NCBI GenBank assembly: GCA_040905685.1
Contig: JBBDRB010000104.1
Span: 11,296 to 75,295, forward strand
Length of the DNA stretch: 64,000 nucleotides
Direction of reading: 5' to 3'
Source: JBBDMU01 sp040905685
GTDB lineage: Bacteria > Bacteroidota > Rhodothermia > Balneolales > Natronogracilivirgulaceae
Shown in pieces: positions 53,048 through 62,118 of this stretch; within the stretch, counting starts at the first letter, position 1; each line of letters begins with the position of its first letter. The notes under the pieces are model-generated. The model did no database searches and was not told the origin of the DNA. It saw only the letters and a list, made by a program, of their open reading frames with translations. A program made the translations under genes and the position numbers.

Positions 53048-55555
53048 CTAATTCAAATTCAGCAATTCCCGAAGTTTGGAAGGGGTCCAGGTAGTACGAC
53101 GGTCACCGTCCTCTTCCCGGATACGAGCTATCACTTCGGGGCCTACCGGTGATGCATCATTTTCCCACGACTGGCGAAGGAACGTTAGAATAGCAGCGAG
53201 ATCCTCATCGGATATATAGTTGTGAGCGGGCATGACACCGGGAACATCTTCACCGCGCTCGGCAGCACCTCCCGAAAACCCATTTAAAACAATTCGCACC
53301 AAGGCATCCATATCTCCCTGCACCCACTCACTCCCTGCCAGAGTGGTGCCGATTCCGCCTATGCCTTTCCCCTCCGGGCCATGACAGGTGCTGCATGTTC
53401 GGAAAAGTTGACGGCCATTGTCAAAAAGCTTCTGCTCGGCCAGTGTCAAATGCCCCAAAGAAGTTGCCGGGCGATCGGATTCTGCTTCGGCAAGGCTCTC
53501 CAATACCGATTGGTGATCGCTACTGTCCTCATCTCTCCAATCATACTCACTGCGTAATATTTCAGCCAACTGCGCTTCCCGTTGATAAACGCCCGTCAAC
53601 GCCATTTCCCGGAAATACGGACTGTCTATATGTTTATTGAGAATATCAGCCATCAGCTTTAAAGCACGCACCCCGGTCGATTCCCCGAGAGAAGCTAACA
53701 TCTGAAGCTGAACAAATGACGATGTCTCGGTTTCCATCAACTCTGCGAGCTGTTCAAGCACTGTATTTGAATCCTGTGCAATGACCGGCTCCAATATGCG
53801 TACTGCGGATGAACGGATGCGTGGATGCGAATCCCTCAGGGCCTGTAGAGCTGTAGCAGTCATACGATCCTGTTCGTAATTTGAATGGCTAAGCCCTTCA
53901 AGCGTCCACAGTGCATGCAATCGTGTAAGAGGATTGGCCGACTCATCGAAAATAAGCTCTTCCAGCATCGGGGCCACCCCCAGCGGTGCACACTGTACCA
54001 AAAGCTGCTGCGCCTGATCCCGTACCCAACCGTTTTTATGACCTAGATGACGAACGACTTCCGGAGGGCTCATTTCGCTGAATTTTGGGGTATTGTAATC
54101 TATGATGCGGTCATCGCGTACAATACGGTAGATCCGGCCATACTGGCCATTGGCCTTATGCAAATCGTTTTCGAGAGTATATTCCAAAAGATAATCCGTA
54201 GTCGATGCTTTACCCTCAAAAAGCCCTCTGTACATATCAACAATATAGATTGAGCCGTCTGGTGCATTATATGAATTTACAGGCCGGAAACGTTCATCGG
54301 TAGAAGTAAGAAATTCTCGCCCCTCATAGGCAAAATGCGCTTCGGCATCAATCTCTGCGGGGTCGCCATTGATGATAAACCGCTTGATGAGATTGCCTGC
54401 TGATTCGGGGGTGAAAGCATTGCCCAGATATTCATCGCCGAACTGGCTGCCCCGATAGATTACCGGTGTGGTTGCAGCCGTGTTCTGCCGAAGCGTGCCA
54501 TCCTTCCGGGTAACTTGCCCCACGAGATAGCCACGGTTCACTCCGGTCACATGGGCCGGCCATAAAGGTTCATTCGGTGCGATTCTTTGATTGATTCCAG
54601 TACTTACCTCAAATAGGGGGTGGCGTTCACTGTACCCGTATGGTACAAGATTAGTCTCGAGCGGCCATGAGTTACTGGATGAATAAAGCCGGCCCCAGTT
54701 ATCTTGCGTCATGCTCCATTGTCCCAGCCGTTGAAAGGGCCGGGTATGCCACCGGCCGTCAATGCGGCGAAAGCTGATGGCATCATTATTCGCACTGTGT
54801 ATCCAGTTATCCATTCCCCACATAAGGCCGCTGGGTAAACTCGATACGGTAACATTGTCAGGATCCCCGTATGAATTGGATACCATCTCACGAGAGTTCC
54901 CCTTACCATCTCCTGTTGTATCTCTTATAAACCAAAGGTGCGGCGGTTCGCCTAACAGAATACCATCATGAAGTACCTTAATTGCACGAGGCAGGATCAA
55001 TCCTTCATAGAATATACGATAGATATCCATTTTTCCATCATCGTTACTATCTTCAAGTACAACCACCCGTCCCTCTGGTACCTGTTCAAGCTCATAGGTC
55101 TCCTGTACCCCTTTATCATGAACCGGGTGAACGCTAGGCATTTCTACAACCCATAAACGGCCATCGGCGTCTATATCCATGGCGACAGGCTCTGTCAACA
55201 TCGGATCATGAGCAACGAGTTCAATTCTAAATCCTTCTTCTAATTGAAAATGCTGTAAAGTTTCCTCCGGCGGCAAAGGTGGTTTCTTCAAATGTGCATA
55301 TTTCTCGTATTCAGCCTGGCCAGGATCTTCAACAGGTGATTGAGCAATCGCGGCATTGAGAGATAGGCAACTTTCGCCCAGGGTCCTATCTTTTTCCAGA
55401 GACGTATCGGCAAACAAACGAGATGAAATGATATCATTACTGGCATCAGTACCATCCATTCCTTTTAGCAGATCATAAATAAAAGGAGTTTGGACGATGC
55501 AAGTAAAGCAAATTGCAATTAAGGCTGTTTTATAAGCCTCGAAAAATTGGCGCAT
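53048..55555 (-). CDS. PVC-type dehydrogenase-like beta-propeller protein with HEAT-like repeats and a cytochrome c domain
   Basis: 835 residues. An N-terminal membrane or signal segment (TALIAICFTCIVQTPFIYDLL) is followed by a beta-propeller (about 105-470; AMDIDADGRLWVVEMP, GMDNWIHSANND), HEAT-like helical repeats (about 500-700) and a C-terminal cytochrome c domain with heme motif CSTCHGPEGKG near residue 720 and a possible Met axial ligand in GVMPAHNY. This domain set is common in Planctomycetes and some Bacteroidota and is thought to move electrons from sugar oxidation. It lies between the SusD-like gene, from which it is separated by a terminator, and the ceramidase-like genes. Confidence 0.87.
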   Translation of the reverse strand: MRQFFEAYKTALIAICFTCIVQTPFIYDLLKGMDGTDASNDIISSRLFADTSLEKDRTLGESCLSLNAAIAQSPVEDPGQAEYEKYAHLKKPPLPPEETLQHFQLEEGFRIELVAHDPMLTEPVAMDIDADGRLWVVEMPSVHPVHDKGVQETYELEQVPEGRVVVLEDSNDDGKMDIYRIFYEGLILPRAIKVLHDGILLGEPPHLWFIRDTTGDGKGNSREMVSNSYGDPDNVTVSSLPSGLMWGMDNWIHSANNDAISFRRIDGRWHTRPFQRLGQWSMTQDNWGRLYSSSNSWPLETNLVPYGYSERHPLFEVSTGINQRIAPNEPLWPAHVTGVNRGYLVGQVTRKDGTLRQNTAATTPVIYRGSQFGDEYLGNAFTPESAGNLIKRFIINGDPAEIDAEAHFAYEGREFLTSTDERFRPVNSYNAPDGSIYIVDMYRGLFEGKASTTDYLLEYTLENDLHKANGQYGRIYRIVRDDRIIDYNTPKFSEMSPPEVVRHLGHKNGWVRDQAQQLLVQCAPLGVAPMLEELIFDESANPLTRLHALWTLEGLSHSNYEQDRMTATALQALRDSHPRIRSSAVRILEPVIAQDSNTVLEQLAELMETETSSFVQLQMLASLGESTGVRALKLMADILNKHIDSPYFREMALTGVYQREAQLAEILRSEYDWRDEDSSDHQSVLESLAEAESDRPATSLGHLTLAEQKLFDNGRQLFRTCSTCHGPEGKGIGGIGTTLAGSEWVQGDMDALVRIVLNGFSGGAAERGEDVPGVMPAHNYISDEDLAAILTFLRQSWENDASPVGPEVIARIREEDGDRRTTWTPSKLRELLNLN

Positions 55556-55613
55556 AGCTTTATGATTAGATCATAATTAACTTAATATTATGAAACAAAC
55601 TTGCCCTATAAAT

Positions 55614-55653
55614 AAAAAAATGTGCAGCCTGGTGACCAGACTACACATTTTTT
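55614..55653. terminator. Strong bidirectional rho-independent terminator after susD
   Basis: A-rich left arm and TGTG (55614-55624) pair with CACA and a T-run (55644-55653); inner pairs are AG/CT (26-27/41-42) and CTGG/CCAG (55629-55632/55636-55639), with a TGA loop and two single mismatches. Transcripts from the minus strand end in seven U, and plus-strand transcripts in six. It begins ten bases beyond the susD-like stop and separates that operon from the cytochrome gene. Confidence 0.8.
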
Positions 55654-55662
55654 ATTACATAT

Positions 55663-57498
55663 TTATTCAATGGTTTCAAGCGGTGGCTCATTATTCTGAG
55701 CCCCGGGATATCCAATATTTTGATTTACCGTGCCCAGCACATTGGCTTCAATTGCCGCATCCGGCATAGGCCAGAGAAAATTGAAAGGATCCACATAGGG
55801 ACGAAGCTCAATAGCCTCTTCTACTGCGTCAGTAACGGGGTAAGGTATACCAACTCCAATAGTTAACCCGGTTTCGGGGTGCCCTTCGTACCAATGGCTT
55901 TTTTCTATCATCCTGTCATACCACCAGTTATTTTCATGCAGGGTTTCCATATCATATCCATATCCACCCTCTTTTGCCATGGTAAATGATACTCTTACCA
56001 GCTCATTGTGCTGCATTCCCTCAGCAAATAATTCACGAACACGCTCATCCATAATATAATCAAGGGTGACTTCACCTGGTGATACTTCAGTAGCATTTGA
56101 ACGTCTTCGAACCACATTAATATCCTCTGCAGCATCTGGCATGTTATCAAGCCAATAGTGTGCTTCAGCCCTAATTAAATAAGTTTCAGCCAAACGGAAA
56201 AGATACCAGTCGCCATTCCCTCCGGATGGACGGGCCTCGGGATTGCCCTCAGGCACATAGGTTTTGTAGATTGGGGCTGCGCACATGCCGGTCATAAGCC
56301 TCCCTGGGTCGGAATTCACCCATTCAAATCTCCATTTTTCACCATAGTTTACAGATTCAGGATTGTTATAACGCATCTCGTCAATGTCATACCAGTTAAT
56401 ATCAGCCCTTCGCTCGTCAGGCGTATTATCCCATGTATCCCCATGCTGATTCCATACATTATACGTATAGAATTCGGTCACTGGGGTGTCCGGATTGCCT
56501 CTTCCCAAAGTATCATACATAGCACCGGCATCAATCATGCCACGATTCCCTTCACTATCACTGTTATGAGTATTCCAGAAGTCACAATGATACGTTCGCA
56601 TAGTTAGAAGGCCACTGCTCCTGGCATTTGACGGAGCTTCATATCGGTCCACAATAGCCAGAATAGTCTCTGTATTTGATAGGTCATTTTTATTCTCAGG
56701 ACGGTGCAAATCCCAATTTACATTTTTTTCCGGATCCCCTGCATCCACACCGAAACGGCCCGTCATTAGAGCATACGGCCCATTTATAACATCTGTAGCC
56801 GCTTCAACAGCATTCGTATATTCCATATTGGCAAGATATATTTTAGCCAATAGATGATTACCAGCCCCTCTCGTAACGGCACCCGGAGGAGCTGAAGTTG
56901 GAAGGTGTTCTACGGCAAACTCCATATCCTCCTGAATCTTGTCAAGGACAGCCTCTCGGGTGTGAGTCTGATAGTCAATCCGGGCCCCCGTTACTTCCTC
57001 ACCTATAAAAGGTACGTCGCCATACGTATGCACCAAACGATTATACCAATAGGAACGGTGCCAAAGGGCCTCTGCCAAAACTTCATTTCTATCCTGCTCG
57101 CTTTGCCATTCAACATTATCGATTCTGGATATAATTACATTGGCATCTTTTATAAACACATAGCCATCCTCGGCTGTATCGGTATGTCCATAATAACCAA
57201 CACGCCCCGCTCCGCTGGGGTTGAGGTTTCTCCTGTCTGGCATATACCTATTGATCGCGGCAGGGGTTTCTCCCCATTGGCCAAGTATAAGGGCACTTCC
57301 TCTCCCACCTGTAAATTCGCCATGAGCAAGATGTCTTCTCAAGGTGACCAAAAGAGCTTCAAAGCCCGCCCTGTCGACATAAACATTTTCAGGGGCAAAA
57401 AAAGACTTGGGCTCAGGCTGCAAAAAATTCTCTGAACATGAGGTCATGCACAGAAGAACCGTAAATAATATTAACGGAAATTTTATAATTCGTTTCAT
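55663..57498 (-). CDS. SusD/RagB-family outer-membrane nutrient-binding lipoprotein
   Basis: 611 residues. The signal ends CMTSC (C21), the lipobox of SusD proteins. The helical TPR-like core is seen in AEALWHRSYWYNRLVHTYGDVPFIGEEVTGA and the C-terminal DWYLFRLAETYLIRAEAHYWLDNMPDAAEDINVVRRR, TLDYIMDERVRELFAEGMQ. It lies on the cell surface and caps the SusC-like channel encoded 50 bases upstream. The large size and many aromatic residues suit binding of a complex glycan or glycoconjugate, but the ligand cannot be told from sequence. It is followed by a strong terminator. Confidence 0.93.
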   Translation of the reverse strand: MKRIIKFPLILFTVLLCMTSCSENFLQPEPKSFFAPENVYVDRAGFEALLVTLRRHLAHGEFTGGRGSALILGQWGETPAAINRYMPDRRNLNPSGAGRVGYYGHTDTAEDGYVFIKDANVIISRIDNVEWQSEQDRNEVLAEALWHRSYWYNRLVHTYGDVPFIGEEVTGARIDYQTHTREAVLDKIQEDMEFAVEHLPTSAPPGAVTRGAGNHLLAKIYLANMEYTNAVEAATDVINGPYALMTGRFGVDAGDPEKNVNWDLHRPENKNDLSNTETILAIVDRYEAPSNARSSGLLTMRTYHCDFWNTHNSDSEGNRGMIDAGAMYDTLGRGNPDTPVTEFYTYNVWNQHGDTWDNTPDERRADINWYDIDEMRYNNPESVNYGEKWRFEWVNSDPGRLMTGMCAAPIYKTYVPEGNPEARPSGGNGDWYLFRLAETYLIRAEAHYWLDNMPDAAEDINVVRRRSNATEVSPGEVTLDYIMDERVRELFAEGMQHNELVRVSFTMAKEGGYGYDMETLHENNWWYDRMIEKSHWYEGHPETGLTIGVGIPYPVTDAVEEAIELRPYVDPFNFLWPMPDAAIEANVLGTVNQNIGYPGAQNNEPPLETIE

Positions 57499-57548
57499 GG
57501 TCTTATTCGTTTAATTTGTTAGTTTTTCTTTCTGATATTTTTTAATCA

Positions 57549-60500
57549 TCAGATTGACAAGTTTACTCCGGCCGTAATTATTCTCGGCATGGGGGTAAAC
57601 CCCGATTCAGGATCCCAGGAGGGCCAGTTGTCAAAGCTGTAAAGATTACGGACTGAACCAAAAACCCGTAGATTCTGCAGCTGTATAAGCTGAGATATAT
57701 TATCAGGCAGTGAATAACTTAAGGTGATATCCTGAATTCTCACAAATGAGGCGTCTTTATATACCTCTATACCGCCTCCATATTGATCGTGTACCTGAGA
57801 TAGTCCAGGCCACTCATTCGATCTGTTTTCAGGTGTCCAGTAGGGAATTGGAGCTATATTATTTCTATCATACGTAGTCCAGGAATGCCGGGCGCTCGAA
57901 TACGGGCGAACATGGCCCAATGCAGCATTAACAAATACGGAAGCAGAAAAATTACGCAAAAAATCCACTTCATTTCTAAAACCGATACGGAAACGCGGCT
58001 GGGTGTGGCCAATAAAAGCCTTGTCTTCCAATGCCTCATACGTGCCGTCGTCATTAAAGTCACGTGCTTTAATGTCCCCGGGAGACATGCCATATTCAGC
58101 AGCTTCCTCTGCCTCTTCTTCCTGCCAGATGCCAATCATATCGTAGTCCCATACGGCATCAATAGCTCTTCCTGGAAACCAATTATTTTCATAAGAAGGA
58201 ACCTCTCCCTCAAACTCTTCCCCTTGTAAGGTATAAGTGCCGGTTTCTCCGAATAGTGATTTGATTTCATTCCGATTGAGGGAAAAGTTAAGGGCGGAGC
58301 TCCAGTTAAAACTCGGTGACGTTACATTGCTTGTTCGCAATGTCATTTCAAAACCCTTATTCCCAAGTTCCCCTATATTTGTAGTTACATTACTAAAGCC
58401 GGTAAGTATAGGCAGGGCACGATTCACCAATAAGTTACTGGTGGTCATGTCATAGTAATCAAGATTCAGGTCAATACGGTTTTCAAGGATACCGATATCA
58501 AGCCCGATATTAAATGACTCTGTCTCTTCCCACATCAGCCCGGAATTAGATAACGTACTGGTATGTATACCAGTAAGAACATTGGTACCATCGTAATACA
58601 AATTAGATCCTAACTGTGACAGAGCGGCATAAGCACCAATATCACGGTTGCCGTTCACTCCCCATGACAACCTCAGTTTCAGGCTGTTGACCAAATCAAT
58701 ATTGTAAAAGTCCTCTTCAGAGATCTGCCAGGCAAATGCAGCGGCAGGAAAAATGGCTCTCGGATTTTCCTGGCCAAATGCTGAATACCCGTCCCTGCGT
58801 ATAGATGCTGTAATCAGATATTTACCCATTAGAATGTAATTCAACCGTGCCATCATAGCATCGCCAGTGGTTGTCTGATCATCAGAGTCCAAAGTAGGGC
58901 TATTTCCAAATTGGATACCGCTGTATCCAAGGGCTGGAGACGGGGCAAACGTCGTATTTTGCATGAAAGAACGCCAACTATTGATCTTCTCTGCCTCGTG
59001 CACCAGTGTCAAATCAAAGTTATGAATACCAAATTCCCTGTTCCACTTCAACATATTGGTCAGCATCCAGTCAAATTGGGTGCGGTCTAATCGATCTGCA
59101 CGTCCGCCTGCGACACTATACCCCCCGGTGCGTGTGTCAGTGCCCCAGAATTCATAATCTTTCAACGTCTGATAGCGAGGCTGGAATGAAACTCTGTGAG
59201 TGATATCGAACGGTAATACAAACTCCGTATACATTGTTGCAAAAAGATTGTTGATTCTTCTGTCTCTGTCTGCATTCAGTGTATTAATAGCGGGGTTCGG
59301 GGCAACCTGATATCCGTGAGGATACCATTCCAGGTTCCCTTCATCGTCCCGAAGCCTGGAAAATGGACTGATACCATAGGTTTGGCTACGGCTAGCCACA
59401 ATCGAACTCTCATCGCGATCAGAATATTGTGCACTCACCCCGGCATTTAGCCAGTTCACCACCTGAAAATCCAAATTCAAACTGGTGCGGACAGCAGCGA
59501 ACTGATCTCCCAAAGTGGTCCCATCATTATCTACATAGCCAGCGGACCAGTAATACTGTGCATTATCTGTACCGCCGGAGATACTCAGGTTAGATTCCCG
59601 TTGCAGGCCCCTTGGATAAATATACTCACCCCAGTCAAAGGTTTCTCCAGCCAGGTACATCTCCTTTTCAAGCGGAAAAAAATTCATGCGATTTAACCAT
59701 TCTTCTTCATTGTCAGAAACCGGATTCTGGTTAAGGCCGCGCCACTCCTCCAGACTTACTCCTTCCGGCAGGTTTTCTGGGTTACTCCAATAATGACTTG
59801 GCCTGCTCTCACTGCCTAAAAACTGAGATCTGTAAAAGTCTTGCCTAAAAGAAATAAAATCTTCCGCACCACGCCATTTATAATGATCCGTTGTTGTACC
59901 TACGCTGCCAAACCTGGTGTTAAAATTAACAGTGGGCCTGCCGGTTTCACCTTTTGTGGTTGTGATTATTACAACTCCAGACGCGGCCCTCGCACCGTAT
60001 ACAGCGGCGGAACTGGCATCTTTTAAAATATCCACCGATTCAACATCAAACGGATTGATATCGCTTAGTGAACCCCTGAATATAACACCGTTGAGTACAA
60101 TCAGCGGTTCCGTACCGGCAGACAATGAGTTAGGCCCCCTAATCTCAAAATCTGCACTTCCGCTGGCAGATGTGGCCTGACTAGCATTGAAACCGGCTAC
60201 CGTACCTGTAAGCATGTCCGTAAGCTGCGTCATTGATTGGTCTTGAAACTGATCAGCATCTACCCTCTCAACCGAACCGGTTAAGTCGCTTCGTTGTACC
60301 GACCCATAACCTATGACAATCATTTCATCCAGCTGTGCGAAATCTGCATTCAGCTCCACGTCAACAATATTCCGGTTCCCCACTGTAACCTCTTCTGATG
60401 TATATCCTACATAAGAAAATATCAGAACGCTTTCAGATCCTGGAACTTCAATACTGTATTCACCGTCTATGTTAGTTGTTGTACCCACATTGGTACCTTG

Positions 60501-60638
60501 AACTTGAATATTTACACCTGGAAGAACATCACCGATCTCGGCATCGGATACCGTTCCCTCCACTGTTTGTGACTGCGCCAATCCGGTTCCATATAAACCA
60601 AATAGCAAACAGAGCGTTAGTAGTAACTTGTATTTCAT
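57549..60638 (-). CDS. SusC/RagA-family TonB-dependent outer-membrane transporter
   Basis: About 1029 residues. After a signal peptide (LLLTLCLLFGLYGTGLAQ) there is a carboxypeptidase-D-like regulatory domain (TVEGTVSDAEIGDVLPGVNIQVQG...), a TonB-box-like stretch (LDEMIVIGYGSVQ), the plug (GSADFEIRGPNSLSAGTEPLIVLNGV; DVESVDILKDASSAAVYGARAASGVVII) and a 22-strand barrel ending ITAGVNLSI. No N-terminal FecR-signalling domain is present. It imports oligosaccharide-like ligands together with the SusD protein. ATG 60638 has AGGAG nine bases upstream; a TTG at 60647 is also in frame. Confidence 0.95.
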   Translation of the reverse strand: MKYKLLLTLCLLFGLYGTGLAQSQTVEGTVSDAEIGDVLPGVNIQVQGTNVGTTTNIDGEYSIEVPGSESVLIFSYVGYTSEEVTVGNRNIVDVELNADFAQLDEMIVIGYGSVQRSDLTGSVERVDADQFQDQSMTQLTDMLTGTVAGFNASQATSASGSADFEIRGPNSLSAGTEPLIVLNGVIFRGSLSDINPFDVESVDILKDASSAAVYGARAASGVVIITTTKGETGRPTVNFNTRFGSVGTTTDHYKWRGAEDFISFRQDFYRSQFLGSESRPSHYWSNPENLPEGVSLEEWRGLNQNPVSDNEEEWLNRMNFFPLEKEMYLAGETFDWGEYIYPRGLQRESNLSISGGTDNAQYYWSAGYVDNDGTTLGDQFAAVRTSLNLDFQVVNWLNAGVSAQYSDRDESSIVASRSQTYGISPFSRLRDDEGNLEWYPHGYQVAPNPAINTLNADRDRRINNLFATMYTEFVLPFDITHRVSFQPRYQTLKDYEFWGTDTRTGGYSVAGGRADRLDRTQFDWMLTNMLKWNREFGIHNFDLTLVHEAEKINSWRSFMQNTTFAPSPALGYSGIQFGNSPTLDSDDQTTTGDAMMARLNYILMGKYLITASIRRDGYSAFGQENPRAIFPAAAFAWQISEEDFYNIDLVNSLKLRLSWGVNGNRDIGAYAALSQLGSNLYYDGTNVLTGIHTSTLSNSGLMWEETESFNIGLDIGILENRIDLNLDYYDMTTSNLLVNRALPILTGFSNVTTNIGELGNKGFEMTLRTSNVTSPSFNWSSALNFSLNRNEIKSLFGETGTYTLQGEEFEGEVPSYENNWFPGRAIDAVWDYDMIGIWQEEEAEEAAEYGMSPGDIKARDFNDDGTYEALEDKAFIGHTQPRFRIGFRNEVDFLRNFSASVFVNAALGHVRPYSSARHSWTTYDRNNIAPIPYWTPENRSNEWPGLSQVHDQYGGGIEVYKDASFVRIQDITLSYSLPDNISQLIQLQNLRVFGSVRNLYSFDNWPSWDPESGFTPMPRIITAGVNLSI

Positions 60639-60662
60639 TTTACCCAACTCCTATTTTTAGGT

Positions 60663-60677
60663 TAAAGTTAAACTTTA
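60663..60677. promoter_or_regulatory. 15-bp perfect palindrome in the susC leader
   Basis: TAAAGTTAAACTTTA (60663-60677), two 7-base arms around a single A, lies about 25-40 bases ahead of the susC-like start in a 200-base AT-rich leader. It could be an operator or a short hairpin in the mRNA leader. With this base composition it might also be chance; no regulator gene is nearby. Confidence 0.3.
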
Positions 60678-60838
60678 GTTTTTTATTTGTGATAGCAGTA
60701 ATGGTTAAAAAAAAATCATAATTTATTACATTTACAACTTTTTAATTAATGTATATTAATATTTTCACTAAATCCATAAAATTTTGTAGAAAATGAAAAA
60801 GAGAAGCCTATTCAGAGGAGCCAAAAGTTGCCATGATG

Positions 60839-62065
60839 TCATGAACCCACTGTATAAGCTGAATACTCTTTTTTCATCCTTTCACGATCTACCTCATGTC
60901 CGCTGCTTATTAAGAATCGATAACGTAAGGTCAAAGATTCTCCCTCATCGATTACCTGTCCGGGTACAAACTCCCCAAAACGGCCATATAAACGTTCCGA
61001 CATCTGTCCGCCCTGGGGATTTTGAGGATGACTGAAGTAACCAACCGTATAAGGCTCCCCATCAACAACAAATTGAAACGCATTCCAGGAGACATCCTTA
61101 AACCACTCTTCATCGTTCATTTCTTCATTTACCGGAAAATCGGACCATTCTTCGGGCCGGAGGAATTGTGAAAGATCAGAATGATCGTATACATATTGGG
61201 CAGCCCTGAATTGAAGGCCGCCGTGATGGTGATCCCCACCTAATTCAACCGGACCAACTTTAGAGGTAAGCTCGCTCTCCACATCAATCACCATCTCTCC
61301 GCCGGGACGTCTGTATACCCTCAATTTCCTCGCTTCCTCCGCAAAATCTTCACCATCCTCGTCTACCCAGTCAATGACAACCTCATGTCCTCCAAACACC
61401 GGACCAGACCATTCCGAGCTTAAACGGGCATGTTCATTACTGCGGGGGCCACTACCCCATGTGCTTACATTCTTATCACCAAAATTAATATCGTTGTATC
61501 CGTAAAAGATTCCACGGTGATGAGAATGATTACCTCCAACTCCTTTAGTAATCAGCCGTGATCCATCCGGTGCATACACATGATGAAAGGGTTTCATAGT
61601 CTCCCTGGCACGCTTGCTGTCAAAGACCGGGTGTACGTATTCAACAGCGGGCAGATCATCGATAAGCAGTCGGGATACGTCTGAGCTAACGGCCTCCCAC
61701 TCAAATGTTGAGGACGAACAATCCGCCCGTTCACTTGGAATAAACTCACGACTCTCTCCGGCTGAGGCCTCTGCCATAATCCAAAGCAAGCTCCTTCCGT
61801 CTTCAGCCTCTTCCTGCTGGGTTGCTATAAGCTCACCATTACTTTCCATACATGTAGGAATGGCTCCCTCCCAATCAACCGCAACCGGCGTAGCATTTAG
61901 ATCGTAAATCCCCGCAGTTACCGTAACCGAATTATTGTTTATCGCTACAAGAGGTGCTTTGCCCTGCATAGATCCCTCATTAGTTCTGTTGTCACAGCAT
62001 GCCAATGAGAAAATGAGAAACAATATACTTCCTGTTAAGCTTGAATTAAGCAATGATTTATTCAC
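60839..62065 (-). CDS. DUF6807 (PmoA-family) lipoprotein, copy 2
   Basis: 408 residues. The signal SILFLIFSLACC fits a lipoprotein (C23 or C24). The core DUF6807 signature is GGNHSHHRGIFYGYNDINFGDKNVSTWG, and a second His-rich strand GGDHHHGGLQFRAAQ follows. Copy 1 shares the HxHHRG motif but has a Gly/Tyr stretch in place of the second one. An extra N-terminal beta-rich region (about 35-130) makes this copy longer. It lies between a beta-helix gene and susC, all on one strand. Probable extracytoplasmic role in glycan breakdown; activity unknown. Confidence 0.82.
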   Translation of the reverse strand: MNKSLLNSSLTGSILFLIFSLACCDNRTNEGSMQGKAPLVAINNNSVTVTAGIYDLNATPVAVDWEGAIPTCMESNGELIATQQEEAEDGRSLLWIMAEASAGESREFIPSERADCSSSTFEWEAVSSDVSRLLIDDLPAVEYVHPVFDSKRARETMKPFHHVYAPDGSRLITKGVGGNHSHHRGIFYGYNDINFGDKNVSTWGSGPRSNEHARLSSEWSGPVFGGHEVVIDWVDEDGEDFAEEARKLRVYRRPGGEMVIDVESELTSKVGPVELGGDHHHGGLQFRAAQYVYDHSDLSQFLRPEEWSDFPVNEEMNDEEWFKDVSWNAFQFVVDGEPYTVGYFSHPQNPQGGQMSERLYGRFGEFVPGQVIDEGESLTLRYRFLISSGHEVDRERMKKEYSAYTVGS

Positions 62066-62118
62066 AATGTTATTATTGGAGGGATTAAGGATGTTTTTGG
62101 CTTTTTAAAATGTTTATC

